Below are positions 55,443 to 64,000 of a stretch of 64,000 nt of DNA, one piece after another. The position numbers and the translations under genes are program-made. The stretch is from Agrypnia vestita (lineage: Eukaryota; Arthropoda; Insecta; Trichoptera; Phryganeidae). Where the stretch lies: contig JADDOH010011269.1 in NCBI GenBank assembly GCA_016648135.1, positions 57,699 to 121,698 of the forward strand, in the 5' to 3' direction. Each line of letters begins with the position of its first letter. Position 1 is the first letter of the stretch. The notes beneath the pieces are model-generated. The model was not told where the DNA came from and did no database searches. It worked only from the letters and a program-made list of their open reading frames with translations.

Positions 55443-56085
55443 CTAGCATAATAAAGGGTCCTGATTACATAAATGTTGCCGCAAGCAAGTTTAAAAGCAG
55501 TTATTCCAATATAAAAATCGTAATGATTTCCTTAGTAAGTTTGACAGATCAGCCATTTTATCCATACGATACGCGAACTATAGACAATTATTCAATGATA
55601 AAAAACTAACCCATAAAAACAAAGTTTTTATTTTACTCCCTTTCTCATTGAATCAGGTTTCGTACCTACTGCACGCGTCGGGGTCATTAATAATTTGTAT
55701 TGATTTCAATTAAAAAAAAAAACATTAAAATTTCGAAAAATTCCAAAATTATACTGTAACTATCAAATTACCCAAATTATTTTTATCGTCGCCACGAGTC
55801 TGCCTGCAAAGTTTTAGCTCGATTGGATCACGGGAAAAGGTTTAAAAATCGACCCAAAGTTTTTCCGGCAGACATCAAACCGCTGACGCTACAAGTTAAT
55901 GAGTAAAAAATGGAAGGGTGATTTTCTAAGAATAAAACAGCAAAAACATATCATTTGCATGAGCATCTACGGCGTGAAGTGTCAAAAATGTATCATTTTT
56001 AAACATAAAATAACTGCTTTTAAACTTGCTTGCGACAAAATTTTACATTATTTATGTAATCAGGATCCTTTATTACGCTGGGGAA
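55443..56085. mobile_element. Inverted-repeat element enclosing a TTGGATCACGGGAAAA repeat
   Basis: Left arm 55443-55520 (ATAATAAAGGGTCCTGATTA, GCAAGCAAGTTTAAAAGCAG) is repeated inverted at 55995-56085 (TAACTGCTTTTAAACTTGCT, TTATGTAATCAGGATCCTTT), with a small insertion. Enclosed at 55605-55915 is the repeat also found at 30640-31045 and 58475-58790. No transposase frame. Confidence 0.75.
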
Positions 56086-56244
56086 AAAAATTAACAAAAT
56101 AGTAACAGTAGCCATCTTTTGGATGTCAGAGATGGTTTAAAAGATTTTAAATGAGTATTTTCGTCTTTAAGACGAAATTCTTCGAAGATGTGCAGTTAAC
56201 TAGGGTAATGACGCGGTTAAAATAGCGTAAAGTTTATCTACGTC

Positions 56245-56790
56245 ATTAAATTTAGGCGATCATCTGACAATGTGAGCGAAATTCGCCTCTTTTTCTCATG
56301 TATTGCATTTTATAACACATTTTTGTATGGAAATGTGTCAAATTAAAATATATCATCAGGTTCCATATATTTTTTATACGTGCATCTTCCTAAAACAACA
56401 AACTTAACTATTTAATCAATTAATAAATTACCAAACCAACGATGTTTTAACAATAAAGAAAATTGTTTCACTTTGTGGGCAAATTACTGAATGGACTTAT
56501 GACATGTACATTTTTATTTCAATAATATTACAAAGTAAACGATTATATTTGATTTCAAAATAATTGAAAAATCTATCACTTAGTTTGTTTACAATTTATA
56601 TTTCAAAAACCCTTTTTTATTTCATCTTGTAGCTTAAAGTTGAATAATTTTAGTCATTTTTGAATTTTTAAACGAATTACGTTATTATTTAGCGTTTTTA
56701 CGAAATTTCCTTTTTAAGATAGGTGTAGATGATATCTTAAAAATTATTCGGCCGATTTTGGTCAAATTTGCTCACATTTTATTAATAATA
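56245..56790. mobile_element. MITE related to the TTAA-flanked element at 25063
   Basis: TTAGGCGATCATCTG at the left, then CCAAACCAACGATGTTTTA, CACTTTGTGGGC and TTCAATAATATTAC in the same order as in 25063-25574. The right end is unclear (an inverted GTCAAATTTGCTCAC lies near 56760). Confidence 0.65.
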
Positions 56791-57226
56791 TTTATTATCT
56801 ATGATATTTTTAAAATATTTTTTTTGTTGATAAAATGTGACGTTTGCTTATGGTGAATTTTTAAATACGATTTTTTCTAAGAACAGGATGATAATTATTT
56901 TCAAACTAATCTCATTTGCACAAATTTTTTTCACCACACTGCATTATGGACATTCCTATTTAAAATTTTTGCTTGTTTGTAATTAAATGTTTCAAAACAA
57001 CAAAACAAACACATACAAATATAAAACAAACGCCTTCACTGCAATTTCAAATTTCCCTTTAAATAAAAATAAAATGGCTTGACAAATACAAAAGTTCTCA
57101 AAGAAAGTACATTTTTGGCGTTCGCCGTTCTGCTAAACAGACGCATTGCACAACAGATACAAAAATAAATTGTAAAATTGTTGCAGACATTTCGCTCTAC
57201 GTCAGATTCCTACAATAGGTTTTATA

Positions 57227-57268
<42 letters not shown>

Positions 57269-57846
57269 AACGTCGTGTAATAAATTTATTAGCTGTCAGG
57301 ATGCATACAGGCTACATGTTTATATTATTTTATTTTATTTTATAAAAAAAGGAGAGGGATATATGAATATTTCATTTTCGTTTACATACACACATGTATA
57401 AACATTAAGATAATATAAATATATAATAAAAAAATGACACAGAGAAAAATAGTCTCACGATATGGTAGAGTCAGAAGGAATAACGCACTATCGAAATCTC
57501 TCAAACGGTCCACACGGATCTGGAATCGACTGGGTTATTCTCGTAAATTATCAAAACATCGAGAAAACGACACTATCTATACAAATAGATCGACCTGCCG
57601 CGCACCCAATGTGTCAGAGTTATGTTTACTAGCGCTATAACAAAATGTGGCTAGCGGTAACATATAAATCAAGAAAGTATCTACCTGCAAGCGACAAGTT
57701 TTCAAGTGATCCTGAGTGATTTATATGACGTGCATCAGTATAAGGGAGACTATGATATTCAGGAGTGATATTAAGTTAAGAGAAGATTCTAGAACGAATT
57801 TAGTGAATAAATGTGTGAAATATTCTTGAAACATTTAGAGTGAATT

Positions 57847-57885
<39 letters not shown>

Positions 57886-58035
57886 ATATTATATATATAT
57901 ATATATATATAATATATATATATTGTGTATGTTGTGTATGTTGTACGTAACAAATGCATTTTCATCCTAATATAAAGGCAGAGCAGTTAATCAATTAATA
58001 AAGAACCCCCGAGTTTAAAAAAACCCACAAAAGCC
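56791..58035. other. Anonymous DNA with microsatellites
   Basis: An (AC)n run occupies 57230-57262 and TA runs 57849-57926. The 68-codon ORF at 57434-57640 is not recognised. TATAAATCAAGAAAG near 57662 may be an LTR-like box, unpaired. Confidence 0.5.
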
Positions 58036-58039
58036 TGGC

Positions 58040-58330
58040 ATTTCTCCCCCTCGCGCGGACATTTCTGTCTCACGGCCGTTGAGTTGGCAAGCCTGAACTT
58101 GACATTAATGCGAATTGATTCGGCTCAGACCGGATGGCGGGAAAAAGCTGCCGCCATCTTGTATTAGATCCTCCATTTCGCGGAAGTAAGAGTAAACCAA
58201 AGGTTAGCTCCGTCGAAATAAGAACTTTTCGAAAAAGCGATTCTGAAAATCAGGCTAAAATAATCCCCTATTCGAATACTTTGTCACGTGATTGTGGCGG
58301 TGGGAGGTGAGTAAAGCACGAAAAATTTAA
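58040..58330. other. GC-richer island
   Basis: Contains GCCGCCATCTTGTATTAG, whose GCCATCTT matches the YY1/Pleiohomeotic consensus. It is otherwise unique sequence without a coding match and could be regulatory. Confidence 0.28.
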
Positions 58331-58474
58331 TAAAGTTTCGGCTCATTTTTTCAGTACCTAATCATTATTTGTATTTGAATATTATCAATGTGAAAGTTGT
58401 TAATTTAAAAACTAGTCAATTTGATACTTCACCTGTCAATGACAGATTTCTCTCGAGACTTAATTCGTATAAAA

Positions 58475-58790
58475 ATTAACCCATAAAAACCAAGTTTTCA
58501 TTATACTCCCTTTCTCATTGAATCAGGTTTCGTGCCTACTGCACGCGTCGGGGTCATTACTCAGTTGTATGAAAAAACCATTAAAATTTTGTAAAATCCA
58601 AAATTATACTATAATTATTTTTTTAAAGAAAATTAGTTAGATCACTTTTATCGTCGCCATGAGTCTGCCTGCAAAGTTTCAGCTCGATTGGATCACGGGA
58701 AAAGAGTTAAAAATCGATCCAAAGTTTTTCCGGCAGACAACACACCGCAGACGCTACGAGTTAAAAGAAAGGGAGTAAAAATATAAAATA
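58475..58790 (+). repeat. Interspersed repeat, TTGGATCACGGGAAAA family
   Basis: TTAACCCATAAAAACCAAGT, ACTCCCTTTCTCATTGAATC, GTCTGCCTGCAAAGTTTCAG and GACGCTACGAGTTAAAAGAA are in the same order as in 55610-55900. TTAA and CCCAT at the left may be a piggyBac-like edge, not confirmed. Confidence 0.8.
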
Positions 58791-58979
58791 TTATTAAATT
58801 CAGTAGAGTTTAAACTATTAAAAATGCATTTAAATCCGCTTTAGGTAAAAAAAAATACTTGTACCAAAGTATACAAGACATTATGTAAAGAGATGAACTA
58901 TTTATTAATTTGATTAAATTGCGTGGGTACTAAGAAACTTATTAAGTACGCATAAAGTTCTAATTATAAGGGCGGCATT

Positions 58980-59400
58980 ATTAAACCAGATATCGTCGTT
59001 AAAGCGTGTCCGCATTTCATTGTGTCCGTAACGGCCAAAAATTTGTTATTTCAGCGGTAAAACTTCACCGTTTCGGGCATAAAAAGAAGAAAAGCCTTAA
59101 AAAGTCGCCCTTTTTTATTTTTATTTTGTGCCAATAAAACCTCTTTGCGACCATATTTTAAGGAAGGCTTTTAGCGCGACTGGGCTCCCGGAATATCGCG
59201 TAATGCCCGGTTTTGATGTCCGCGAGTGTGTCACAACTATAAAGGTTATGTTACTTGGGCGCTTAAGGGATTTTATCTGGAGCAAGAGCATCAACTTAGT
59301 ACATGTCGATACAGATCTATATATCGTCGACGAATTTCTAAGCCCGGGTGTGTCAGATTCCTTTCAAATTTTGTTACGTTTCAAATTCTAAGCTCCTAGA
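58980..59400. other. GC-richer island with an 87-codon frame
   Basis: The plus frame 59128-59391 has a balanced amino-acid composition but matches no family I know. The upstream CACCGTTTCGGGCATAAAAA and the overall unique sequence suggest a possible exon or conserved non-coding element. Confidence 0.3.
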
Positions 59401-59497
59401 CCTAAATGCACGTTCTCACTCTTCCAAAAATAAAAGTTGGTTGACAGAAAGATATAAAATACACGATTTCTATATATTGATTGAGGTTGAGCGCGCA

Positions 59498-59650
59498 TAA
59501 ATTCCAAATCATGGTGATTGGCAGAAGCGAAGAGCAATCTACCATTATGTACCAGAATAGATATCTAAAACAGGTGAACAGTTTCAAATACCTTGGTGTA
59601 ATAACATCTCAGGACAGAAAGCAAGAAAGTGAATTGGATAGGAGGATAGG
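59498..59650 (+). pseudogene. LINE reverse-transcriptase C-terminal fragment
   Basis: The plus frame reads FQIMVIGRSEEQSTIMYQNR then YLKQVNSFKYLGVITSQDRK and ELDRRIGG. V(D/N)SFKYLG-x(2)-xS-xD-x(5)-EI-x-RRI is the classic motif following the YxDD active site in RTE/CR1-like LINEs. It is short, without tail or upstream palm, so a small relic. Confidence 0.75.
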
Positions 59651-60227
59651 AGGATAGGAGCCGAAAGCCAGGTACCACGATCAGCTCACAATAATGCACG
59701 TCAAGTCTATATAAATTTTCTTTTCAGAATGCGTGTCCACGGAATGGTGTTCGTTTAAGAGGTTTTTTTTGCCGTTTTTTATATTTTTGTATGCTGCTCT
59801 GCGACGCATTGGCTAATTTTACATGTAAATATCGCAATAGATAGAACACAAGTGCCGCTATCGAGTGTGCTAAAAATAAACGTTCCGAAGTGATGCATTT
59901 CAGAATTAAATTTTCTTTCATTCGATTTTCACAGTTTCAGCTGCTGCTGCACGACGCGTGGCTCTGTTCTTTATTTAAAAATCAGGATTTATAGAGTTTT
60001 TACGTTAAAATCTTTTGGCGTTTTTACTTTTTTATATTTTGTTTTTTGCAAAGTTACTGCAAAAACAGAATTATTTTATACCAAATATGGATTTTTTCAA
60101 ACGATTTTCATTTTTTTCTCCAAAATGCTCTAAAAACGGCGCTCCAAAGGCTAGATTCCTGATCACACTTACGTGACGTCATTACGATAAGGCAATATAT
60201 ATGTGAAAATTAGTCGTTCCTAGAAGC
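59651..60227. other. Anonymous DNA
   Basis: A TGACGTCA palindrome lies at 60174-60181. No gene recognised. Confidence 0.45.
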
Positions 60228-60357
60228 ATTCATCCTATACAGAGATGATGTTTGAATGAGTTTGAAGATATCAAATGAAAAATTCTGCATGCAGGTCTCT
60301 TTCTTGCGTATAAAGAATTTATAATGAAAACTTTGTTTTTATGGGTTTAATTATTTA
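60228..60357 (+). repeat. Interspersed repeat paired with 541-634
   Basis: GCATTCATCC-TATACAGAGA and TCTTGCGTATAAAGAATTTA, AATGAAAACTTTGTTTTTAT are shared, with a small insertion here. Confidence 0.7.
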
Positions 60358-60464
60358 ATTTGTTTAAATTAAATATTTTAACCCATCCTCAATAGTAATC
60401 CAACTCCCATTTACTATTTTTTTGTTTTTATTTATGTATAAACTACCAATTTAAATTTTAAGTA

Positions 60465-60540
60465 TACATTGTATCCTGATGAGGGGACCATTGGCCCCGA
60501 AACATGTTCATTATTCAATAAATAGTGGAATTATACAAAA
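60465..60540 (+). ncRNA. Hammerhead-ribozyme-like motif, family 5
   Basis: CTGATGA (60476-60482), stem II GGGG-ACC-ATT-GG-CCCC without an extra base, GAAA (60499-60502), loopless stem III ACAUGU (60502-60507), then U. The stem I closing bases (C60475 and C60509) do not pair, so this copy is probably damaged. AATAAATAGTGG follows as in 36165-36240. Confidence 0.55.
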
Positions 60541-61088
60541 CAAAATCTTTTGATAAAAAAAATAAATCAGGTCATTTATCTTGATTAAATACATAAATAA
60601 ACAAATTTTTCATTATTTCAGCACGCAACTTCCGTAGATAGTTTTTTGTACTATCCATTCTAACCATACTTTTCATTCAACATTCCAACATCCTATCTTC
60701 CGGTTCACTTCAAAGTATGCCTAAACTCTTGAAATCTTCATTACTTCTATTCTCAACGTTTCTTTATGTATTCGTTACTTACTCATCCGAAACAGCAGCC
60801 ACTTTACAAGGAGTTAACCACGGTTAGGCCGGAAACAAGTTTTCACATGGTATCTTAATTATTTCTTAACAGTAAGGCCTAGGATTGAATTGAATACTTG
60901 CGGTGGGGATGTTAGTGTATCGGTTAAGTCCATTAGCGTGGAGCGGAAAATTATTCGCTTTTCGATAAATTTAATTTTGTTTATTAAATTACTAGTTGAA
61001 ACCTGTTAAAAATGTAGGATTTCAGGTTTAAAATATAGTAAAATATAAATTAGAAAATAAATCAAAAAAATATTTTAGATTGTAAGTT
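60541..61088. other. Anonymous AT-rich DNA
   Basis: No gene or repeat recognised. Confidence 0.5.
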
Positions 61089-61109
61089 AACTTAGTAAAA
61101 ACCACTACC

Positions 61110-61165
61110 AGATTTTAGGTCTACCGGTTTTGAGACGTACCGGTCTCTTCGTCAGGACCAACACT
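61110..61165 (-). ncRNA. Hammerhead-ribozyme-like motif, family 2, left
   Basis: Minus strand: GGUC, CUGACGA (61149-61155), one extra A, a GAGAC/GUCUC stem II, AAAA where GAAA is expected, stem III ACCGGU (61123-61128), A, then GACC (61118-61121), which pairs with GGUC. The G-to-A change in the GAAA box should impair cleavage. Confidence 0.55.
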
Positions 61166-61196
61166 ACACTACTATATTCACAACACTATACACCCC

Positions 61197-61483
61197 TATT
61201 TAACTGTAATTTCGGATATTTTAAACGCACCGTATGTATTACCGAGAAGCGAATCTCGACGTTTCGTTGGATACTTATCCAACGTCATCAGGAGGACGAC
61301 CTTTACCCGCGGAGGTGGAGGTCGGACTGATTAAAGGTGCTGCTTTCTAGGGCGTAAAGCATCATAAGTATCCAACGAAACGTCGAGATTCGCTTCTCGG
61401 TAATACATACGGTGCGTTTACAATATCCGAAATTACAGTTAAATATGTCTAATTACCGCAATAACAACCTAAACTCTTTAATA
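61197..61483 (-). mobile_element. Nested 287-bp hammerhead element, family 3, with 12-bp TSD
   Basis: ACTATACACCCC occurs at 61185-61196 and 61484-61495 and flanks the insert. The insert contains 80-bp inverted arms (61201-61281 and 61362-61442), with TAACTGTAATTTCGGATATT at the outer edge. The left arm holds a complete ribozyme core on the minus strand; the right arm is cut inside stem II. The target duplication shows that insertion occurred into the older family 2 element. Confidence 0.88.
61250..61297 (-). ncRNA. Hammerhead-ribozyme-like motif, family 3, all core bases intact
   Basis: Minus strand: CUC, CUGAUGA (61285-61291), extra C, stem II GUUGGAU/AUCCAAC (61277-61283 with 61266-61272), GAAA (61262-61265), loopless stem III ACGU (61259-61262), C as the cleavage-site base (a GUC triplet), then GAG (61255-61257) pairing with CUC. 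It is the best-preserved core in the window. Confidence 0.72.
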
Positions 61484-61809
61484 ACTATACACCCCAACCA
61501 GAGTATTGTTAAATTTTCACCAATATTGATCACATGCGTGTTAATCTTGTCAGAGACAAGCATGCACTACTAGCCTACAGATCATTTAGGTATCTAACGA
61601 AAGAGAGTGAGAGGGGCGGGGTCTAAAGTGGGTGTTACCCCATCTTTTGTGAACGTTAAGTTAAACAAAGGGCTATATGGAAAATTAATTTGGTTATTAA
61701 TTAGAGGTGCTCTATTTTGCACCAAGATTTACACGCATGTGATCAATATTGGTGAAAGTTTAACAATACTATGGTTGGGGTGTATAGTGTTGTGAATATA
61801 GTAGTGTAA

Positions 61810-61858
61810 TGTTGGTCCCGACGAAGAGACGGGTACGTCTCGAAACCGGTAGACCGTA
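61810..61858 (+). ncRNA. Hammerhead-ribozyme-like motif, family 2, right
   Basis: CCGACGA (61818-61824; one change from CUGACGA), extra A, stem II GAGACG-GGTA-CGTCTC, GAAA (61842-61845), stem III ACCGGU (61845-61850), A61851, then GACC (61852-61855) pairing fully with GGUC (61814-61817). Confidence 0.6.
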
Positions 61859-61905
61859 AATCTGGTAGTGGTTTTTACTAAGTTAACTAACAATCTGTTA
61901 TAATG

Positions 61906-62741
61906 TCTAACCGGAAAGTTATTGCTTTAAATATAAATAATATTAATAAAAAATTATTTGTTTACTATTTTCAATTTTTACACGGTGGCTTGGTGGACAA
62001 CAGTTAAAAAACGACGAGAATCTCAACAGGACTGGTTCAATAGGCATGATGACAGATTTTAAAATAACCTATAATGTAGGAACACGTCTAGTATTGCCGA
62101 AAGTAGCATTATTTCAGTAATAAGCTAAGTTTTTACGCAAATAATTGCATTTTCATCTACCCGTTTTCCATTTCGCGCAAAAACACCCGCAGCTGTCATT
62201 TCGTCTACGTGACGTCAAGCCTCAGTAAACATTGCATTGTGTCTATGGCAACGGTTCAAAGACACGGTGATGGGTACTGAGGTGTGACGTCATTCGCTCT
62301 GACGTTTTCGTTTTTTCGTTTCGTTTCAGTTAAAATGGCGGATTGCACAATTTTATACTTTTATTTTATTAAAAATCTTATTAATCTCAATGTGTATGTA
62401 TATTAAAACTGGATCAATTTTTAGAATCCTTTCAAAATATTTTCTTCTCTAATATCACTTATTCCTTAATTCCTTAATACAGTGATCATGCCTTTTCCCA
62501 GGAGGCAAATTTCTATGCAGAGGGGTTAAAGAAAAGCGTTACGAAAAGTGCTTAGAAAGTTTCTGAAAGTATATAAAATATTCCAGAAAGTGCTTAAAAG
62601 TGCTGAATGGTGGTGAATCCTTTGGAAAAATGAACAAGGTATGTGGTAATCTAAAACTGTAAGTTATCATTTTTTTCTTACGAATATATTTTTTTAATGG
62701 TCAAACAGCCCTTTTTTAATGAATACTCCTAGTACTAAATA
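61906..62741. other. Anonymous DNA with two TGACGTCA palindromes
   Basis: TGACGTCA occurs at 62210-62217 and 62285-62292 near AAAATGGCGGATTG (62333). The local sequence is promoter-like but no gene follows before the mariner. GAAAGTGCTTAGAAAG-type words recur at 62530-62605. Confidence 0.4.
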
Positions 62742-64000
62742 TTAGGTCCTTACATATGAAATTGGCGTTTTGCCGTACTGGCAAATTTGATCTCAAATAT
62801 CTTCACTTAGGTTAGGAATTCCAAATCCAAATTTATACAGCTATTTCTCATGTATTTGTGTTTTGAAAATTATAATTAATTTGTTTTTTCCTCAATTGTT
62901 TTTTTCTTTGCGTCACTCAGTTTACAAAATAAAATATCGCGTTATTTACGAGTACGAGTTCCACCGTGGCACCAGTGCTGCAGAAACGGCTCGAAGGATT
63001 AATGATGTGTATGGCGACGGTGCCGCAAAAGAAAACACAGTGCGTTTTTGGTTCCAACGTTTTCGTTCTGAAAATTTCGACCTGCAGAACAAGCCCCGTG
63101 GACGGCCGGAGACCAAAGTTGATAATGAAGAATTGAAGGCTATTGTGGAAGCGGATCCATCGCAAACCACATCCGAGTTAGCTGCAGGCTGCGATGTTAG
63201 TGATAAAAATGTTTTAATCCACTTGAAGCAAATTGGTAAGGTGAAAAAGCTTGAATGGTGGGTACCTCACGAATTGAGTGAAGCAAATCAACAAACGGGC
63301 GTTGACTGCTGCGTTGCATTACTCAACCGGCACAATAATGAAGGGATTTTAAATCGAATCATTAACTGTGATGAAAAGTGGATCCTGTACGATAATCGGA
63401 AGCGCTCATCGCAATGGCTGAACCCTGCCGAACCAGCCAAACCATGCCCCAAGCGAAAATTGACTCCAAAACAGTTACTTGTGAGCGTTTGGTGGACTAG
63501 TGCTGGTGTCGTTCACTACAGCTTTCTTAAATCTGGCCAGACGATTACGGCAGATGTCTATTGTCAGCAACTGCAAACCATGATGGGAAAGCTAGCTGCT
63601 AAACAATCGAGGCTGGGTAATCGCTCTAGGCCACTGCTGCTTCATGATAACGCTAGACCACACACTGCACAACAGACGGCTACCAAATTAGAGGAGCTTC
63701 AATTGGAATGTCTAAGACATCCACCGTACTCTCCGGACTTGCCCCAACAGATTACCATTTTTTTCGAAATTTGGATAACTTCTGGCAAAGGAAAAAATTC
63801 AACTCCGATGGGGCAGTCCAAACCGCCTTCAAAGATTTTATTGATTCCCGTCCGAATGGTTTTTTTAGTAAAGGGATCGATGAACTACCTATGAGATGGC
63901 AAAAGTGCATAGATAGCAATGGTACATACTTTGATTAAATAAATATATTATAATAAAAAAAAATCGGCTTTATGTCCTCCCATACTAAACGCCAATTTCA
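62742..64000 (+). mobile_element. Mariner element, plus orientation, cut by window end
   Basis: It starts TTAGGTCCTTACATATGAAA after TA (62740-62741) and runs to the window edge within its right terminal repeat (ACGCCAATTTCA). It is the same family as 12205-13489, in opposite orientation about 49 kb away. Only the last ~15 bp and the second TA lie outside. Confidence 0.95.
62863..63938 (+). pseudogene. Mariner transposase, different frameshift
   Basis: The reading frame from 62863 is open for 343 codons. It holds the helix-turn-helix half (FWFQRFRSENFDLQ, IGKVKKLEWWVPHEL), the first catalytic Asp in NCDEKW (residue ~170) and the second in HDNARPHTA (~262). One base is missing near 63737, just before the third Asp of the D,D34D triad, so the frame runs into PQQITIFF; the true C-terminus continues in the next frame and stops at 63938. 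Relative to the other copy, 9 bp including the likely ATG of MKNLKYRV are deleted, leaving only an upstream in-frame ATG. Confidence 0.93.

Larger units (their letters stand above)
61089..61905. mobile_element. Penelope-like inverted pair with hammerheads, family 2, interrupted
   Basis: A fuller minus-oriented copy (61735 back to 61089) faces a 5'-truncated plus copy (from about 61736 to 61905). Both end with CCACTACCAGATTT.AGGTCT-type arms and both carry a ribozyme core near their outer end. The plus half is homologous to 53480-53680. At 61197-61483 another ribozyme-bearing element interrupts the minus copy. No protein-coding part. Confidence 0.8.

Noticed and set aside
55640..55700. Possible further hammerhead (GGTACGAAACC on the minus strand)
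   Set aside because: No CUGANGA box at the right distance and no stem II; the GAAAC match is accidental.
1..64000. CRISPR array, bacterial operons, ribosome binding sites
   Set aside because: The window is plainly eukaryotic; tandem arrays here have no spacer-repeat alternation and no prokaryotic gene is present.

Overview
The window looks like a gene-poor, AT-rich stretch of an insect nuclear genome, most likely a moth or butterfly. This is inferred from the repeat load: short Helitron-like elements ending in CTAG, mariner and piggyBac DNA transposons, RTE/Jockey-like LINE tails, tRNA-derived SINEs, and many GTAGGTACCTAC-like strings familiar from lepidopteran DNA. I find no host protein-coding gene I can name and no true tRNA or rRNA gene. 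Nearly everything recognisable is a transposable element or its debris, plus a few GC-richer islands that could be old exons or conserved non-coding DNA.

Layout. 1-9 kb: interspersed repeats, a possible SINE, a MITE and an RTE tail. 9.9-10.5 kb: a 115-bp-arm palindrome followed by a perfect 220-bp duplication, with three hammerhead-ribozyme cores. 11.3-14.9 kb: SINEs, a 401-bp Helitron-like element, a nearly complete mariner (minus strand) and a degenerate ~100-bp tandem array. 16.6-21.2 kb: hammerhead remnants, a long-TIR MITE, a 4 x 141-bp tandem array and a threefold ~240-bp repeat with exon-like features. 22.9-25.8 kb: LINE tails and a TTAA-flanked MITE. 26.9-28.8 kb: a decayed piggyBac element. 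29.3-34.5 kb: repeats, a ~40-bp array rich in ATGGCG, a hAT transposase C-terminus and a GC palindrome cluster. 35.27-37.04 kb: a non-autonomous hAT-like element with an exact 8-bp target duplication. 37.5-47.4 kb: Helitron, RTE, Jockey/CR1-like LINE tails, MITEs nested in each other, SINEs. 48-52.4 kb: a hairpin, a possible two-exon mini-ORF, a SINE and a TA-flanked MITE. 53.3 and 61.1-61.9 kb: two more inverted hammerhead elements, the second split by a third ribozyme-bearing element with a 12-bp target duplication. 62.74-64 kb: a second mariner, plus strand, cut by the window end.

The most interesting signal is the set of hammerhead-ribozyme-like cores. At least four unrelated sequence families share one design: a short stem I, CUGANGA, usually one extra base, a stem II hairpin, GAAA, a loopless self-complementary stem III, UH, then stem I again. 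Most sit in inverted-copy structures whose partner copy is often cut inside the ribozyme. This matches the diminished-stem-III hammerheads known from Penelope-like retroelements, thought to act as dimers. No reverse transcriptase or GIY-YIG gene for them is present here, so any mobility would depend on enzymes encoded elsewhere.
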